Positions 54,100 through 64,000 of a stretch of DNA of 64,000 nt are shown here, piece after piece. The stretch is taken from the NCBI GenBank assembly GCA_943736015.1, contig OX031070.1, forward strand, positions 40,540,173-40,604,172, written 5' to 3'. This stretch comes from Tridacna crocea. Its lineage: Eukaryota; Mollusca; Bivalvia; Cardiida; Cardiidae. Below the pieces are notes generated by a model that made no database searches, had not been told where the DNA came from, and saw only the letters and a program-made list of their open reading frames with translations. Numbering within the stretch: position 1 is the first letter of the stretch; each line of letters opens with the position of its first letter. A program made the position numbers and the translations under genes.

Positions 54100-55775
54100 A
54101 ATTTCTAGGCACGTCGGTCGCAAGTTGTAACGAGTTGACGAAAGTCATTCTTCCCGGAGTCTTCCCTCTTTTGCCGCTAGTGTACTCTTCAGAAAAAACA
54201 ACTCGTGGTCGAGAAAGACAGCAGAGTACAGTACACACTATAACATTTCCAAGCGATTCTGTCTAAGATTATTTTGGCACTATCATCAATCTTTGAAACA
54301 AGGTTAAATTCACTTAAATTGCGTGTAAATTTGTCCTGACTTCTTCTGTTTAAGTTTTTTTTTTTCTGAAACTCAACAAAGTTTGATGGATCTGTGAAAG
54401 TTTATTTCGTTAGATCTAGTGCGATTTCTTGTAAAACAGTTTGAATTAAACATAGAGGTTGGTGTCATGAGTATGTACATTCTCTACTGTTCGAACTATG
54501 GGAGGCTAATCAATGTTTATGGCCGTGGAGACCAAAAAATTCCAAATGATTATAATGATTCACAAAAAAGTCAGTATGAAATCGGTGCCTCATTGTCTCA
54601 GTTTTCATCTGAAAAAAAAAAAACCTTTAAGTTTGATTGTGTTGTTGAATCAAGATCGGACGGAACAAAACTTGTAATGAGAGGTCCATTACATCAGAGC
54701 AGTTCCTCCATATTGTCGTGTGCTTATGCTTCTAAAATGGATGAGTCGAATGTTCTACCGTCTGGAAAAAAAATTTAGGAGATTATGCGAGAACATTTTG
54801 TCTCCAGTATTTGTTCCATTACAACTGATCACCGGAAACGGTGCGTCTAATTTAATTGCATCTAAAATGACGATTGAGGCGGACCATTTATCCGGACCAT
54901 TTATCCGGGCGTAAATCTAATTATGTTTTACCATTGAATAACGCATTTTGTCTTGGGAAGTAGACTACTTGACAACTTTCTGGGAAACTCAAGAGAAAAA
55001 CAGATATTTGCAATGTCTTTCTTCTAGCAGAAGTTTTCGAGAGAATTTATCTGTTACCGTCTCCACCGTCTCTCTCTCTCTCTCTCTCTCTCAACCTCTG
55101 TTTCTATTTTTCTCTTCCTCTACTTATAATTGCTTGTCGGTGTTTCTCGCCGTCAGCCTGTCAGACACTCCGACAATTCGTCTGTCTGTCTGCCCTCCCC
55201 CTCTCTCTCTAAATAAAACAAGATGTACTTTTATTCACAATCGTATAAATGTTTTTTTTTCCAAACCCTTTTAGAGACAACTTCCATTATTTAATTCACA
55301 TTCAACTTGTTTTCTGCCACATTTTTGGAAATGGAGAAATCTAAAACCTCTGTCATTTAGTAAAAAACTAACCTGCTTTGTAATTTACAAAACACGATAT
55401 CTTTTTCTTTAGAAAAGAATATTTCAATTATAATAATCTACACGAGCTTTCGGCGGTACAACCGCCTTCACCTAATGCGTTCCTGTGATACAGTGCCTCC
55501 AGTTGTTTACGCAAGGTCAATGTAACGTTGACGCCACGTGAACAATTAATACTAAGTCCCGGGGATGCATATTGCAGCTTTCATTCCGCCAAATGGGCCC
55601 GAACCCATACCAAAAATGCATCTGAACCACTCTCCTGCAAAGGGGGGCCTAATGCATCTCTGTGATACAGAATACGAGGCAAATTAGTACACAATTACTA
55701 AACCATAAAATCAACATTGTTCAACAACAGACTGAATCATGAGATACAATATTACTTGTACATGCAGAAAATTGG
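54100..55775. other. Unrecognised, one 105-codon frame without motifs
   Basis: From ATG at 54467 a frame reads MSMYILYCSNYGRLINVYGR and on to 54778, passing through an A-run (54609-54620). Compositionally unremarkable, and no family recognised. Confidence 0.3.
55069..55092. repeat. (TC)n microsatellite
   Basis: Twelve TC units in a pyrimidine-rich stretch (55060-55215). Confidence 0.9.
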
Positions 55776-55779
55776 ATGA

Positions 55780-55930
55780 ATGTTCTTTATCTTATTCTCC
55801 AGAATTTTCTACATTTGTAAGTAACACAACTTCTGATTGGCTAAACCATTCGGTTTAGCCAATCCGAAGTTGTGTTACTTACAAATTTAGAAAACCTTGG
55901 AGAATAAGACTAAAAATATTCTCAGCCCAG
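55780..55930. mobile_element. Foldback family G, both outer ends eroded
   Basis: TCTTATTCTCCAGAATTTTC to ACCTTGGAGAATAAGACTAA with apex GCTAAACCATTCGGTTTAGC. Confidence 0.65.
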
Positions 55931-55986
55931 GCCCATGCTTAGACATTACCAATATAGATTTACCAAATATAATTTCATTACATAGA

Positions 55987-56100
55987 TTTACTCTTTACCC
56001 TCTTTCAGCGACATTATCCTAGACCAGTCCAAATTCAAGGAATTTTCAGACGACAAAACTAACGTGACCCAAAAGGTGAAATCCGTTTTGTAATTATACA
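55987..56100 (+). mobile_element. TTAA-type MITE A, left half only
   Basis: ACTCTTTACCCTCTTTCAGC, then CTAGACCAGTCCAAATTCAA and CAGACGACAAAACTAACGTG correspond to the left outer segment of type A. The core is absent. Confidence 0.45.
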
Positions 56101-56159
56101 AAAATCACGTCAGAAGATATGCCATGCTGTGGCAAAAGTGTGTATAATATACATGTAAT

Positions 56160-56495
56160 TCATAATTATGTCTATTTATAGAAATGTTATGGGCAAAGAA
56201 ATGTCGTTATTTAAGATGGGGGGAATTATTTCCTCGCCACAGTGAATATTTTCCTTCTGCCGAAAATCTGGAACTACTTTTTTTGTTCTACTATTAAAAG
56301 TGTTAAAAGTGGCATTCGTTGACAATATAATCAGAGGCAACATATAATTTATTTCACCAGCTTGTGGTTAATATGGGAAAATATTTGCCTAAAAAGGGAA
56401 AGGTCTGCGAAAATAACTCGTGCCTTACGGCACTCCTTATTTTTGCATACCTTTCCCTTTTTCGGTAAATATTTTCCCATATTAATCGCAATGTA
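56160..56495 (-). mobile_element. Foldback family D, reverse
   Basis: Tail first (ATTATGTCTATTTATAGAAA), then the hairpin 56345-56490 with apex TCGTGCCTTACGGCAC. The far end is truncated (CGCAATGTAATAAC). Confidence 0.65.
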
Positions 56496-56959
56496 ATAAC
56501 CTTTATTTATTGAATCTTCGCGCTCTATTGTGCAAGAAAGTCACCACATCATCGTGGATCTATAAAAAACCTTGTAACCGAACCACCTTTCCTCGGGGCA
56601 AGGCCTTTATATTGGGAAATAAGACATTCCGATTGGAACTCAAACTAGGTGAATAGTGGGGACTGTGTTATGTACAAGTCTTGATAAAAATTCTGTTCTG
56701 TTCTATTGATTACGGGGGAATTCTAGAAAATAGCCGCAATGAAACGTAATGGGGGACGCTAAATGACCAGTAAATGTCCAGTCGTAATAAAACAGACTTG
56801 TCCCAGCCATTATTGACCATAAAGAATTCCCTGTAATAATTGAGTGATGGGGGACTGTGGGGTATTCGTTAATACGAAAACAATAAAAAACGTTGTCTAG
56901 CAACTGAATATAGCCCTTGATCATTTTCCACACCACCTAGTTTTAAAGAGCATGTAAAA

Positions 56960-57090
56960 AGGACTTTTTGTACTCATGTTTTTTTCTTTTCCCGCAATAT
57001 TTTCTACAAATTCAGTTTTTAAGTTTTTTTTCTGCAAGCGTTTTCAATTTGGACAAGTCTAAAAGTTTGTTGTTTTGTAAGGAATTAAGC
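56960..57090 (-). mobile_element. TTAA-type MITE A, partial, reverse
   Basis: A core arm TCTTTTCCCGCAATATTTTC and the outer segment CTGCAAGCGTTTTCAATTTG, GACAAGTCTAAAAG remain; it ends GTAAGGAATTAA. Confidence 0.45.
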
Positions 57091-57591
57091 CAACAAATGT
57101 TTCACGCTATAACTAGCAAAAAGTATGGATAACAGTTTGCAATTTTCTGTGTGTGTTTTCTTTTTTTTTTTTTTTTGGGGGGGGGGGGCAGAAAAATATC
57201 ATATCGGACAGTGTAGAACCAAGATCAGACTGAAGATCACATGACTTTTTACGCCGTCTGATGTCGATCTATACTGTACTCAAAAGGGCATTGAGTCGTG
57301 TTTAATAAGACTAAAGGTTATATTTTGAAAAAATGCGGTTTGTAAAACCATTTCAGTTCAAAGTCGATTCCCAGTGCACTTATCAATACTTTCTTGCAGT
57401 TTACTTAACTAATATGTCGAACAGTTTTCACAGACCAGCCCAAAAACCTCAAATGGTAGGCCTCGAGATTTGTATGCGACAAATCTCTGGACATTTGAAG
57501 GTATGGATTCGAGGCCCACGACCTTGTGAGATTGAAATCACTTACAGTCTTTCGGATGAGACGTTCAAATGAAACCCCGGGTGACAGTAGC

Positions 57592-57815
57592 TCTTTATCA
57601 AACGACAAGAAATAAGAATTGTCCAAAATGAAAACATTTGCTGACGACAAAATGAATAATATTATGGTTCATGTGAATGGATTTTGTGACTTAAAGCATA
57701 TAGAAAACAGTGTGGGAAATCGAAAATTGGATACCAGCATTTTCTCTTTCTCTAACTTTGTTTTCAAATTATTTATCTAGGGTTGTTAAAACTCCTGATT
57801 GAGAGGTAAAGGGTT
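57592..57815 (+). mobile_element. TTAA-type MITE A, degenerate
   Basis: CTCTTTATCAAACGACAAG to GAGGTAAAGGGTTTTAAAG. The core is shortened (GTGGGAAATCGAAAATTGGA, TACCAGCATTTTCTC). Confidence 0.55.
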
Positions 57816-57862
57816 TTAAAGTATCCATGTAATGTTAATGTTTACTATAACTAAGAGCCACG

Positions 57863-58231
57863 CCGGTGTAATGCTGAGAAATGACTCTCCCCTACAAAAT
57901 GACCCTGGGTCCGTATTCACCAACCATTCTCAAGAACATTCTTAGTCTTATTTTTCAGTGTGAAAGTAACGGAACTTCTCATTGGCTAAACCATATGGTT
58001 TAGCCAATCAGAAGTTCTGTTACTTTCACTGACAGAAAATCTTGAAGAATAAGACAAAGAACGTTCTTAAGAATGGTTGGTGATTACAGACCCTGGTCAT
58101 TGTTCCATGTAGAGAAATGGCCCCAGAAGTCATTTCACTACGTAGAGGAATGACCCGGGTCATTATTATATGAAGTGAAATGACAGATTGGTCATATTTT
58201 AGGGGAGGGTCATTTCTCTGCATTACGCTGG
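57863..58231. mobile_element. Foldback family E interrupted by a family G element
   Basis: Left part 57863-57905 (CCGGTGTAATGCTGAGAAAT to ACCCTGG), insertion 57906-58095, then the right part TCATTGTTCCATGTAGAGAA to TTCTCTGCATTACGCTGG. Excising the insert joins GACCCTGG to TCATT as in intact copies. Confidence 0.75.
57906..58095. mobile_element. Foldback family G, complete, inserted in a family E element
   Basis: GGGTCCGTATTCACCAACCA and ATGGTTGGTGATTACAGACCC are the termini; the apex is CTAAACCATATGGTTTAGCC. Confidence 0.8.
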
Positions 58232-58233
58232 TG

Positions 58234-58476
58234 TCCTGCCTGGGCTAATGATAAAGTGTAGGATTTGTGACAAGGAGGCCCCGAGTTCGAGCCTCGTTAG
58301 ATCCACCAGGTTTCTCGTGTGCGTGTCCTTAGGGAAGACGCTTCAGACCACTAGCAAAGTACCGGTAAAACCCAGGAAATGCATGAATATATGAGCTGTC
58401 GCCTTAATATGACTGAAATAATGTTGAAAGTGCTGTGAATCACCTATCAATCAATCAATCAATCAATCAATCAATG
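58234..58476 (+). mobile_element. tRNA-derived SINE with (ATCA)n tail
   Basis: Head: CTGCCTGGGCTAATGATAAA (A box) and CCCGAGTTCGAGCCTCGTTA (B box). The body ends ATAATGTTGAAAGTGCTGTG, similar to 3' ends I associate with bivalve SINEs, then an (ATCA)7 tail at 58446-58475. It is directly next to the family E element. Confidence 0.65.
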
Positions 58477-58609
58477 AGCCACGTATATATGTATTGCATT
58501 ATACAAAGCCAATCATTCCATGATTTTATGGATACAGAAAACCAATTTTGTCTAAAACCGACTGAATTATGAAGTAGACTGATCCGTTTACATGCAGAAA
58601 ATTAACCTA

Positions 58610-58680
58610 CAGCAAAAAATATCGACCCACGTCAGTCTCCACGGACGGTGCAAGGCTGAGCTTAGTCGAGAACTTTTTGC
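58610..58680. repeat. Short palindromic repeat L, diverged
   Basis: AAAAATATCGACCCACGTCA and GGCTGAGCTTAGTCGAGAAC around CTCCACGGACGGTGCAAGG. Confidence 0.4.
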
Positions 58681-58979
58681 AGACATATTGAATCACATTT
58701 GCACCAAGCCTGGCTCGAATAATATTTTACTTCAAGGGAGGAAGAGGAGGGGGTCGGGAGGATGGAAGGGAATGGTTGGGGCAGAGTCTTTCTTCATTTT
58801 CTCTGAAAGTTGTTACCAAAATTTTTATGTAATTCCAGCGGTTAGGTAGATTTATTGTCACATTTTTCTTGATAATTTCCCCAGACATGGTTAATTTCTC
58901 ACGATCCTACAGGAGCATCATAAAGCATGGAAATTTATTCAGTTTCTAAACTATGTCAACTGTTCCGTTTTTTATACGG

Positions 58980-59150
58980 CCTTTTGAAGAAAAAGAAAAA
59001 CAGAAAATTGATAGAAAAAGAGAAATTGGGAGTATTTTCTCGTTTTCCACTCACAGTGGTTTTTTTTTTTTGTCCCAATAAGAAAATCAGTAGAGCCACG
59101 TTTACATTTTTATCTCCAGATGCATTCAACAAGGACAAGACTTTTTAATT
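58980..59150 (-). mobile_element. TTAA-type MITE A, strongly degenerate
   Basis: GGGAGTATTTTCTCGTTTTC, GATGCATTCAACAAGGACAA and AAGACTTTTTAATT follow the order of the right half of a reverse type A copy. Weak. Confidence 0.3.
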
Positions 59151-59499
59151 TATAAGGTCAGGTGGCAGGGGACTTGGAAACTTGTTCACGGCTGTGAATA
59201 ATCATGTCGCCCCGAGCCGAAAACAACGAATTTATTAACTGCAAAGCTTTTACCCTTTCAAAGAGCGTTAAGCAAAATTTTTCTGCTTTATAATTTCACG
59301 AATCGAGTCTGCTTCTGAGTGCCCCAATTCAATGAAATCTGACGGCACTATAGAAACTGACGTCACTACAACGTGCAGTTTTGTGCATAAATGTGCAATC
59401 TGGTGATGGATCGACGCCGCCATTTTGAATGTTGTGTTGCACGTGTAGTGATGTTTACTGGGCACTCAAAAGGGAAACTGGCTTTAAGTGGTTTTTGGC

Positions 59500-59573
59500 A
59501 GGGAACATGATATATATGTTCCGTCATGTTTACCAATCAGATCACGAGAAATTTCTTTGCAGTATAATATTAA
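59500..59573. mobile_element. Palindromic element K, half copy
   Basis: GGGAACATGATATATATGTT then GTTTACCAATCAGATCACGA and ATTTCTTTGCAGTATAATA match the right half of 33310-33440. Confidence 0.55.
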
Positions 59574-59582
59574 ACCGTTACT

Positions 59583-59779
59583 TTAACTCTTTGCCATAAG
59601 ATCACTACCTTTAACGACACTGAAGAAGAATGCTTCCGAAAATATTGTAAAAAAATGGTAACAACCACTTTCTCTCTTCCCTTTACAGTTTTCTACCCTT
59701 CCAAAGGCAAGTCTTAGTTTCTTTGCAAAGGCTTTGAGTTTGGACAGATCTAAAATTTTGTCTTTTGGTAAAGAATTAA
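59583..59779 (-). mobile_element. TTAA-type MITE A, degenerate core, both TTAA present
   Basis: TTAACTCTTTGCCATAAGAT at 59583 and GGTAAAGAATTAA ending 59779. The outer segments fit type A reversed; the hairpin core is largely lost. Confidence 0.6.
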
Positions 59780-59804
59780 GCTATATCTTGTTTATATATA
59801 TATA

Positions 59805-60125
59805 TTTTATATTATATTTCATGTGTCTATTTTTAGAAATTTTATGGGTAAAGAAATGACGTAATTTAAGCGGGGGGGGGGGGAATATTTCCCCGTCACA
59901 GGTAATATTTTCCTCCTGGTTTATTGATTTGAAATCATTCGTTTTAAAAGTGGCATTCGTTGACAAAATAATCAGAGTAAATAAAATATATGATTCATTT
60001 CATCAGCTTATGGTTGATAAGTGGAAATATTTGCCTTAAATGGGAAAGGTCCGCGAAAATAACTCGTGCCTTACGGCACGAAGTTAATATTTCCCCATAT
60101 TAACCACAAGCTGATGAAATAAACT
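59805..60125 (-). mobile_element. Foldback family D, reverse, right arm shortened
   Basis: Tail 59805-59985 with a G-run at 59872-59883, then the hairpin ending ACAAGCTGATGAAATAAA. About 40 bp of one arm is deleted next to the apex. Confidence 0.65.
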
Positions 60126-60224
60126 CTATATCTTGCAGATGTAAAAAACAACAACTTGATTTGCACCAACACACACACACTTCGTGAATATTCAGAGCCA
60201 ATGGCTTTGACTAGAAAATTATGT

Positions 60225-60340
60225 AAATCCAATTAGAATGTACAAGATAATTTACAAATTCAGTTTAAAATTTTATGCAAAATGGATAAGAACGAACGCA
60301 GTGCTTGTAATGTTCTTCTCCAAGTTGACAGGCTGAAAAA
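60225..60340 (-). mobile_element. LINE 3' tail fragment, degenerate
   Basis: The minus strand contains TTGGAGAAGAACATTACAAG followed by a T/A-rich stretch, resembling the start of the LINE tails at 5395 and 50356. The terminal AATAAA region is not clear. Confidence 0.4.
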
Positions 60341-60344
60341 CGAA

Positions 60345-60810
60345 TACAAGTCATAAATTTAAACTAATATACTATACAGTGTGAAAGAAAAAATAATATA
60401 AAACGTTGTGTTGGTCTTCCGTTTCTGAAGATATCGGCTGAAAAAAAAAGCACACCAAAAAAACATGTGTACAAGTTTGTCATTATTTGAAATCACGTGT
60501 TCTTATAATTTTAAAATTCCAGAAAAGGAGAACATCATGCAATGCTCTGGTCTTTTAACGTGTTTTCTACACTACGGAAAGTTGTATAACGTGTACAGTG
60601 TTATCTTAATCATTTGTCGCGTGGGTTGATCCTAGCAAAAATAATACGTCACGGACCTAAATTCAGTCTATTATTGCCATAATTGGCAATGAAAAGAGTC
60701 TTGCTGTCGCAAAAGCTTAAATTAATGTCTTTAAATGTTAAATTCACTGCTGGTAAAAAAATGCAAAAAACAAAAACATTAATGGTAAAAAAAAGAATGG
60801 CTCCGATTAT
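60345..60810. other. No gene or element recognised
   Basis: AT-rich spacer between a LINE tail and a family E element. Confidence 0.5.
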
Positions 60811-60815
60811 GTGGA

Positions 60816-61096
60816 ACGGTGTAATGCAGAAAAATGATCCTCGCCTACAAAATGACCCGGGTCATTATACTACGAAAAGAAATGACCCCGGAAATCATTG
60901 CACCGCATACAGGGATGACCCGGGTCATCATTCTAGATAGAGAAATGGCTCTACCCTCTGTGGTCATTTCTCTACGTAGAATAATGATCCGAGTCATTCA
61001 TCTACGTAGAGAAATGACCCAGGGGTCATTTCTCTACGTAGAGAAATGACCCAGGGGTCATTTTGTAGGGGAGGATCATTTCTCTGCATTACACCG
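60816..61096. mobile_element. Foldback family E
   Basis: CGGTGTAATGCAGAAAAATG to TTCTCTGCATTACACCG. The last two units (CTACGTAGAGAAATGACCCA) are repeated almost exactly in tandem at 60999-61056. Confidence 0.75.
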
Positions 61097-61122
61097 CCAT
61101 GTAAGATCGCGTGATTAGCAGT

Positions 61123-61351
61123 TTAACCCTTTACTCCATACATACTTATTTCTACGCATTGCTTGTAGAAGCCTTTGGAACACAATGTGGCAAAAGGTGA
61201 AATTGCTCGTGACGAGCAATTTCACCTTTTGTCACAATGTTTTCTATGTTTTTAAAAAGTCTCATATACACATAAGAAACGGCTTCATTCTTGCTTTTAT
61301 TTAGGGTCAATTAGAGGTACCATAGAAATGCTTTATGAGGTAAAGGGTTAA
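61123..61351 (+). mobile_element. TTAA-type foldback MITE B, complete
   Basis: TTAACCCTTTACTCCATACA at 61123, GAGGTAAAGGGTTAA ending 61351. Core GTGGCAAAAGGTGAAATTGC with loop CTCGTGACGAG. Nearly the same as 15689-15917. Confidence 0.8.
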
Positions 61352-61445
61352 ATGGAAACGACCGTTATACAGAGGAGGTTAGATGTAGGTATGGAATCGG
61401 TTGTGACGAGAGTGCAAAAACTCTGACACGAAATCTAAAAATACC

Positions 61446-61680
61446 TTAAGGTAAGAACTGTTTAATGCACTTCCGGTGAAAATTCGAATTGGTTGATCCT
61501 ATCTAAAGGATCAGATATTCCGTTTATGTCTATCTTGAAATTATTTTTGATACTTTTGGTAGTTTTCTAAAAAGGGAGGTAATTATTATCTCTTTTTGAA
61601 TTGAGAATATAGTGGTTTTAGATTTATAAATGATAATTCAAAGAAGAAATCAAAGTACTGAAAGTACTAAAAGAAGGTGA
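61446..61680 (+). mobile_element. Family H TTAA element, right part missing
   Basis: CTTAAGGTAAGAACTGTTTA to GATTTATAAATGATAATTCA. It stops about 140 bp before the expected right end. Confidence 0.6.
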
Positions 61681-61906
61681 TGGTAGAAATTTGCTACTCG
61701 GTTTTAACACTGCTTCAATTCATTAAACATTTCATTTATCGATGGTAATAAATTGATAGCATCTTTTTTTCGAATTCTTGTCATTTTTTGTAGAGTCTGC
61801 TCAACAATGACCAGAATAAATGTTGATTTTTAACTTTATTGAACATAGGTTTGCATGTGGTTTGGGGACTGTAAAAACGCAGATAATCTAAAACATAAAC
61901 TTAACC

Positions 61907-61908
<2 letters not shown>

Positions 61909-61968
<60 letters not shown>
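61909..61968. repeat. (CT)n microsatellite, 60 bp
   Basis: Thirty uninterrupted CT units. Confidence 0.97.
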
Positions 61969-61970
<2 letters not shown>

Positions 61971-62445
61971 ATATACGCCCGTTTGTCTTTGATACCAAAC
62001 AAATACTTAAATTCTGCTAAAATTAATACAAAAAAAAATCACCCAAAAACTATATATAGAATCAAAACACTAAGCCCTGGAAACCCGTAATGGCGTGTAG
62101 ATAGACGTAGCCCGGGGGTACTAACTGTTGAAACTAACAGAACAAAAGAAGGAACATGTGAACATTACCCGATATCGATGAAAAAAAATCTGTTTGAAGT
62201 TGCTCCCGTTTTCTTCGTATTTCTTCTTGTAAAAAATGAACACTTAATATTAACAAGAATTGTCATGCAATAATACTGACTATGAAAGACAAGCGGTCAT
62301 TGTGGAGAAAGAAAAAAATGTTTGTAGGAAAAAGGCATTTGAAACGTAAGGAATGAGGGTTATCACGATGTTTGCAAACGCCATGTTTTAAAGGCCCTAG
62401 TCGTGCCTCTATCCCAAGCTCTGGCTCCCTTTCTTTTTCTTTCAT

Positions 62446-62448
<3 letters not shown>

Positions 62449-62494
<46 letters not shown>

Positions 62495-62580
62495 CTTTGT
62501 TTCCTTCTCTCTCTCTCTCTTTATTTTCTTTCTTTCTCTCTTTCTCTCACATTTTCCCTCTCGCTCCCTCTCTCTTCATC
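62449..62580. repeat. (CT)n microsatellite and pyrimidine tract
   Basis: Pure (CT)20 at 62449-62489, then mixed TTTCTCTC sequence to about 62575. Plus-strand Ser/Leu/Phe open frames here are artefacts. Confidence 0.9.
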
Positions 62581-62712
62581 AGTCTTTCATATCCGACAAA
62601 GTCCATTGTCGTTGAAAAACTAAACTTCGAAAAGGTCACATCAGTACAGCTGAAATTATGTACAAAACAGTCATTAACGCGACAAAACCAAGAATAAAAT
62701 TATATAAGATCA

Positions 62713-62801
62713 AACCTTTACCACACAATCCCAAGTTTTTCAAAAAAAAAAAAAAAAATGGAAAAATCTTGTGGGAGAAAGGCAAAATGCTGTTAACCAG
62801 G
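62713..62801 (-). mobile_element. TTAA-type MITE A, left half, cut by another foldback element
   Basis: CCTTTACCACACAATCCCAA, an A-run, then GTGGGAGAAAGGCAAAATGC and TGTTAACCAG, where the type G element at 62801 begins. Confidence 0.45.
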
Positions 62802-62912
62802 CTCTAAATTCACCAATCATTCTTAAAAACATTCTTGGTCTTATTCTCCAGAATTTTCTAAATTTGAAAGTAAGACAAATTCCGATTGGCTAAACCAAAT
62901 GGTGCTGGTGTA
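62801..62912. mobile_element. Foldback family G, left half
   Basis: GCTCTAAATTCACCAATCAT to TTGGCTAAACCAAATGG, then unrelated sequence. Confidence 0.55.
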
Positions 62913-62914
62913 CT

Positions 62915-63405
62915 GTTGTAAGAAACTCCAGTAAAGCACTCTGCAATTCTTCCCTACATCTCATTTTGCATTCCGATATTTTTCAGTCTGTTTAGTTTTT
63001 TTGTCGGTATATATGACAGTCCGGATTTGGGTCTCTTTTGCTGACAATCTGTCATTTGGTGTGCCCTAAAAAAGGTTTTCATTTGGTCAGGCTTTCAGAC
63101 AGTTTGTCCTTGAGTCTGTCTTTTTGTCCCTTTTTATGACAAAACTAAAGGGATAGATAACATAGGGAGAAAGAAAGAAATTGAAAAAGCAGGGCTTTCT
63201 TTTGAGTAGCAATTTGTCTCGGAGATCTCAAGTGGACATTTCCAAGAAATAACATGAAACCTTGGTAACTATCGTTTCCGCCCTCGTCTGCAATGTATAG
63301 CTACTTTTCCGCTAGAGTGTCTTTTCGTCCGTCTATCTGTTTGACTTCTAGTTCGGTTGTCTGTCTATATGTATGTCTACGAAAATGTATTTGAAAAAAG
63401 AAATA
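62915..63405. other. No gene or element recognised
   Basis: Contains repeated GTC/CTGT-type words (TTTTTGTCGG, GTCTGTCTTTTTGTCCC). No motif found. Confidence 0.45.
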
Positions 63406-63408
63406 TCT

Positions 63409-63548
63409 TTAACTCTTTACCAAAAGACAAAATTTTATACTGGTTCAAATTGAAAACACTTGCAGACAACAAAATAAATTTAACTCAAAAATTGAAATTC
63501 GTTTCCAGCAGGCTAGCAAACATTTTGGGAAAAGGAGAAAATGCTGGT
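63409..63548 (+). mobile_element. TTAA-type MITE A, left half, ends at the hairpin apex
   Basis: TTAACTCTTTACCAAAAGAC at 63409 runs normally to GGAGAAAATGCTGGTA at about 63549, then changes to unrelated DNA at the hairpin apex. Confidence 0.65.
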
Positions 63549-63589
63549 AGTCCAGTGGCCGCTTTTGTTCTTATGGCGTTTAATGTCAT

Positions 63590-63800
63590 TTTCAACATCA
63601 TCTCAGCTATATTGCGACAGCCAGTGCACCAATGTATGGTTTTCTTGAGTTTCTATTGCGAGTGCTCGGCGCAAGACTTTACAAGCTACTGGCTGCTTTT
63701 ACATGTAATCCTCTTTGATCAACAACGATTTGCAGCGAAAAAGGAATGAATCCTGTCACAATGATTATCATCAATTCTCGGGAAGGAAAAGGCGGAACTG
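63590..63800 (-). mobile_element. SINE-like repeat, partial
   Basis: Plus-strand GAATGAATCCTGTCACAATG and TGGCTGCTTTTACATG correspond in order to the body of 35580-35848. The tRNA-like head is not clear. Confidence 0.4.
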
Positions 63801-63816
63801 CAATTTTGAAGAGCTC

Positions 63817-64000
63817 CTAACCCTTTACCGCACAATCCTTACGTTTAACGCACCCCAAGAAAATGCCGGGTAACTAGCATTTTCTTATTTTTCCAGATTG
63901 CTGTCTTGCCTCCCAAAACAAAATTTCAATTAAGCAGTCACTTTCATTTCGTCGTCAGCAAATGCTTTCAATTTTGACTAGTCTAAAAAAATATCGTATG
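63817..64000 (-). mobile_element. TTAA-type MITE A, reverse, degenerate and cut by the window edge
   Basis: CTAACCCTTTACCGCACAAT at 63817, loop CCGGGTAACTAGC, then TCAGCAAATGCTTTCAATTT. It continues past 64000. Confidence 0.6.

Noticed and set aside
54467..54778. 105-codon frame beginning MSMYILYCSNYG
   Set aside because: No motif or splice context, and it passes through an A-run; kept only as a note in the spacer entry.
62372..62697. Ser/Leu/Phe-rich open frames
   Set aside because: Translations of the CT microsatellite and pyrimidine tract.

Overview
The window is nuclear DNA of a eukaryote, most likely a bivalve mollusc. It is AT-rich and gene-poor, with intron-split coding sequence, decayed LINEs, tRNA-derived SINEs, and dozens of foldback (MITE-like) elements. 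Bivalve is an inference. Several repeats, such as the hairpin with a GACGACACTTTACGC-type arm at 24282, 34270 and 44782 and the 167-bp unit at 45820-46860, look like repeats I associate with heterodont bivalves, but I could not search any database.

The one intact protein gene is on the minus strand at 31478-15995. It is a Patched-domain-containing (PTCHD/Ptr-like, RND-fold) membrane protein of 891 residues in three exons (31478-30527, 19208-19008, 17517-15995). Both introns have GT..AG ends and matching phase 1, and the exon lengths sum to exactly 892 codons including the stop. The first intron (11.3 kb) is almost entirely repeats. The second holds a decayed partial copy of the gene's own last exon and a SINE. 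The acidic pairs normally found in the two central membrane helices of this family appear changed.

Layout: 1-3530, foldback elements and unrecognised DNA. 3887-9790, a broken LINE locus on the minus strand (ORF1, endonuclease and reverse transcriptase with stops and frameshifts), into which the 3' end of a second, plus-strand LINE is inserted. 10000-15920, foldback elements plus a 1.5-kb hAT-type element (12581-14090) with a perfect 8-bp target duplication, inserted inside a palindrome. 15995-31478, the PTCHD-like gene. 31880-32880, a 22-bp minisatellite. 33300-45500, foldback elements, including one arm of an inverted duplication whose other arm (28470-30380) lies in intron 1. 45820-47210, a 167-bp tandem repeat. 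48260-50110, a cluster of TTAA-flanked elements with a four-unit head-to-tail array. 51780-52545, a 27-bp minisatellite. 52550-64000, more foldbacks, one SINE and long CT microsatellites.

The dominant signal is a superfamily of short non-autonomous elements bounded by TTAA, with CCC-type termini as in piggyBac elements and a near-perfect hairpin core. A second family (39745-40128) has a TTAA duplication supported by a paralogous empty site at 30201 inside the window. At least ten foldback families can be told apart, and several are nested in one another, giving relative insertion order. No prokaryotic features, CRISPR arrays or rRNA genes were seen.
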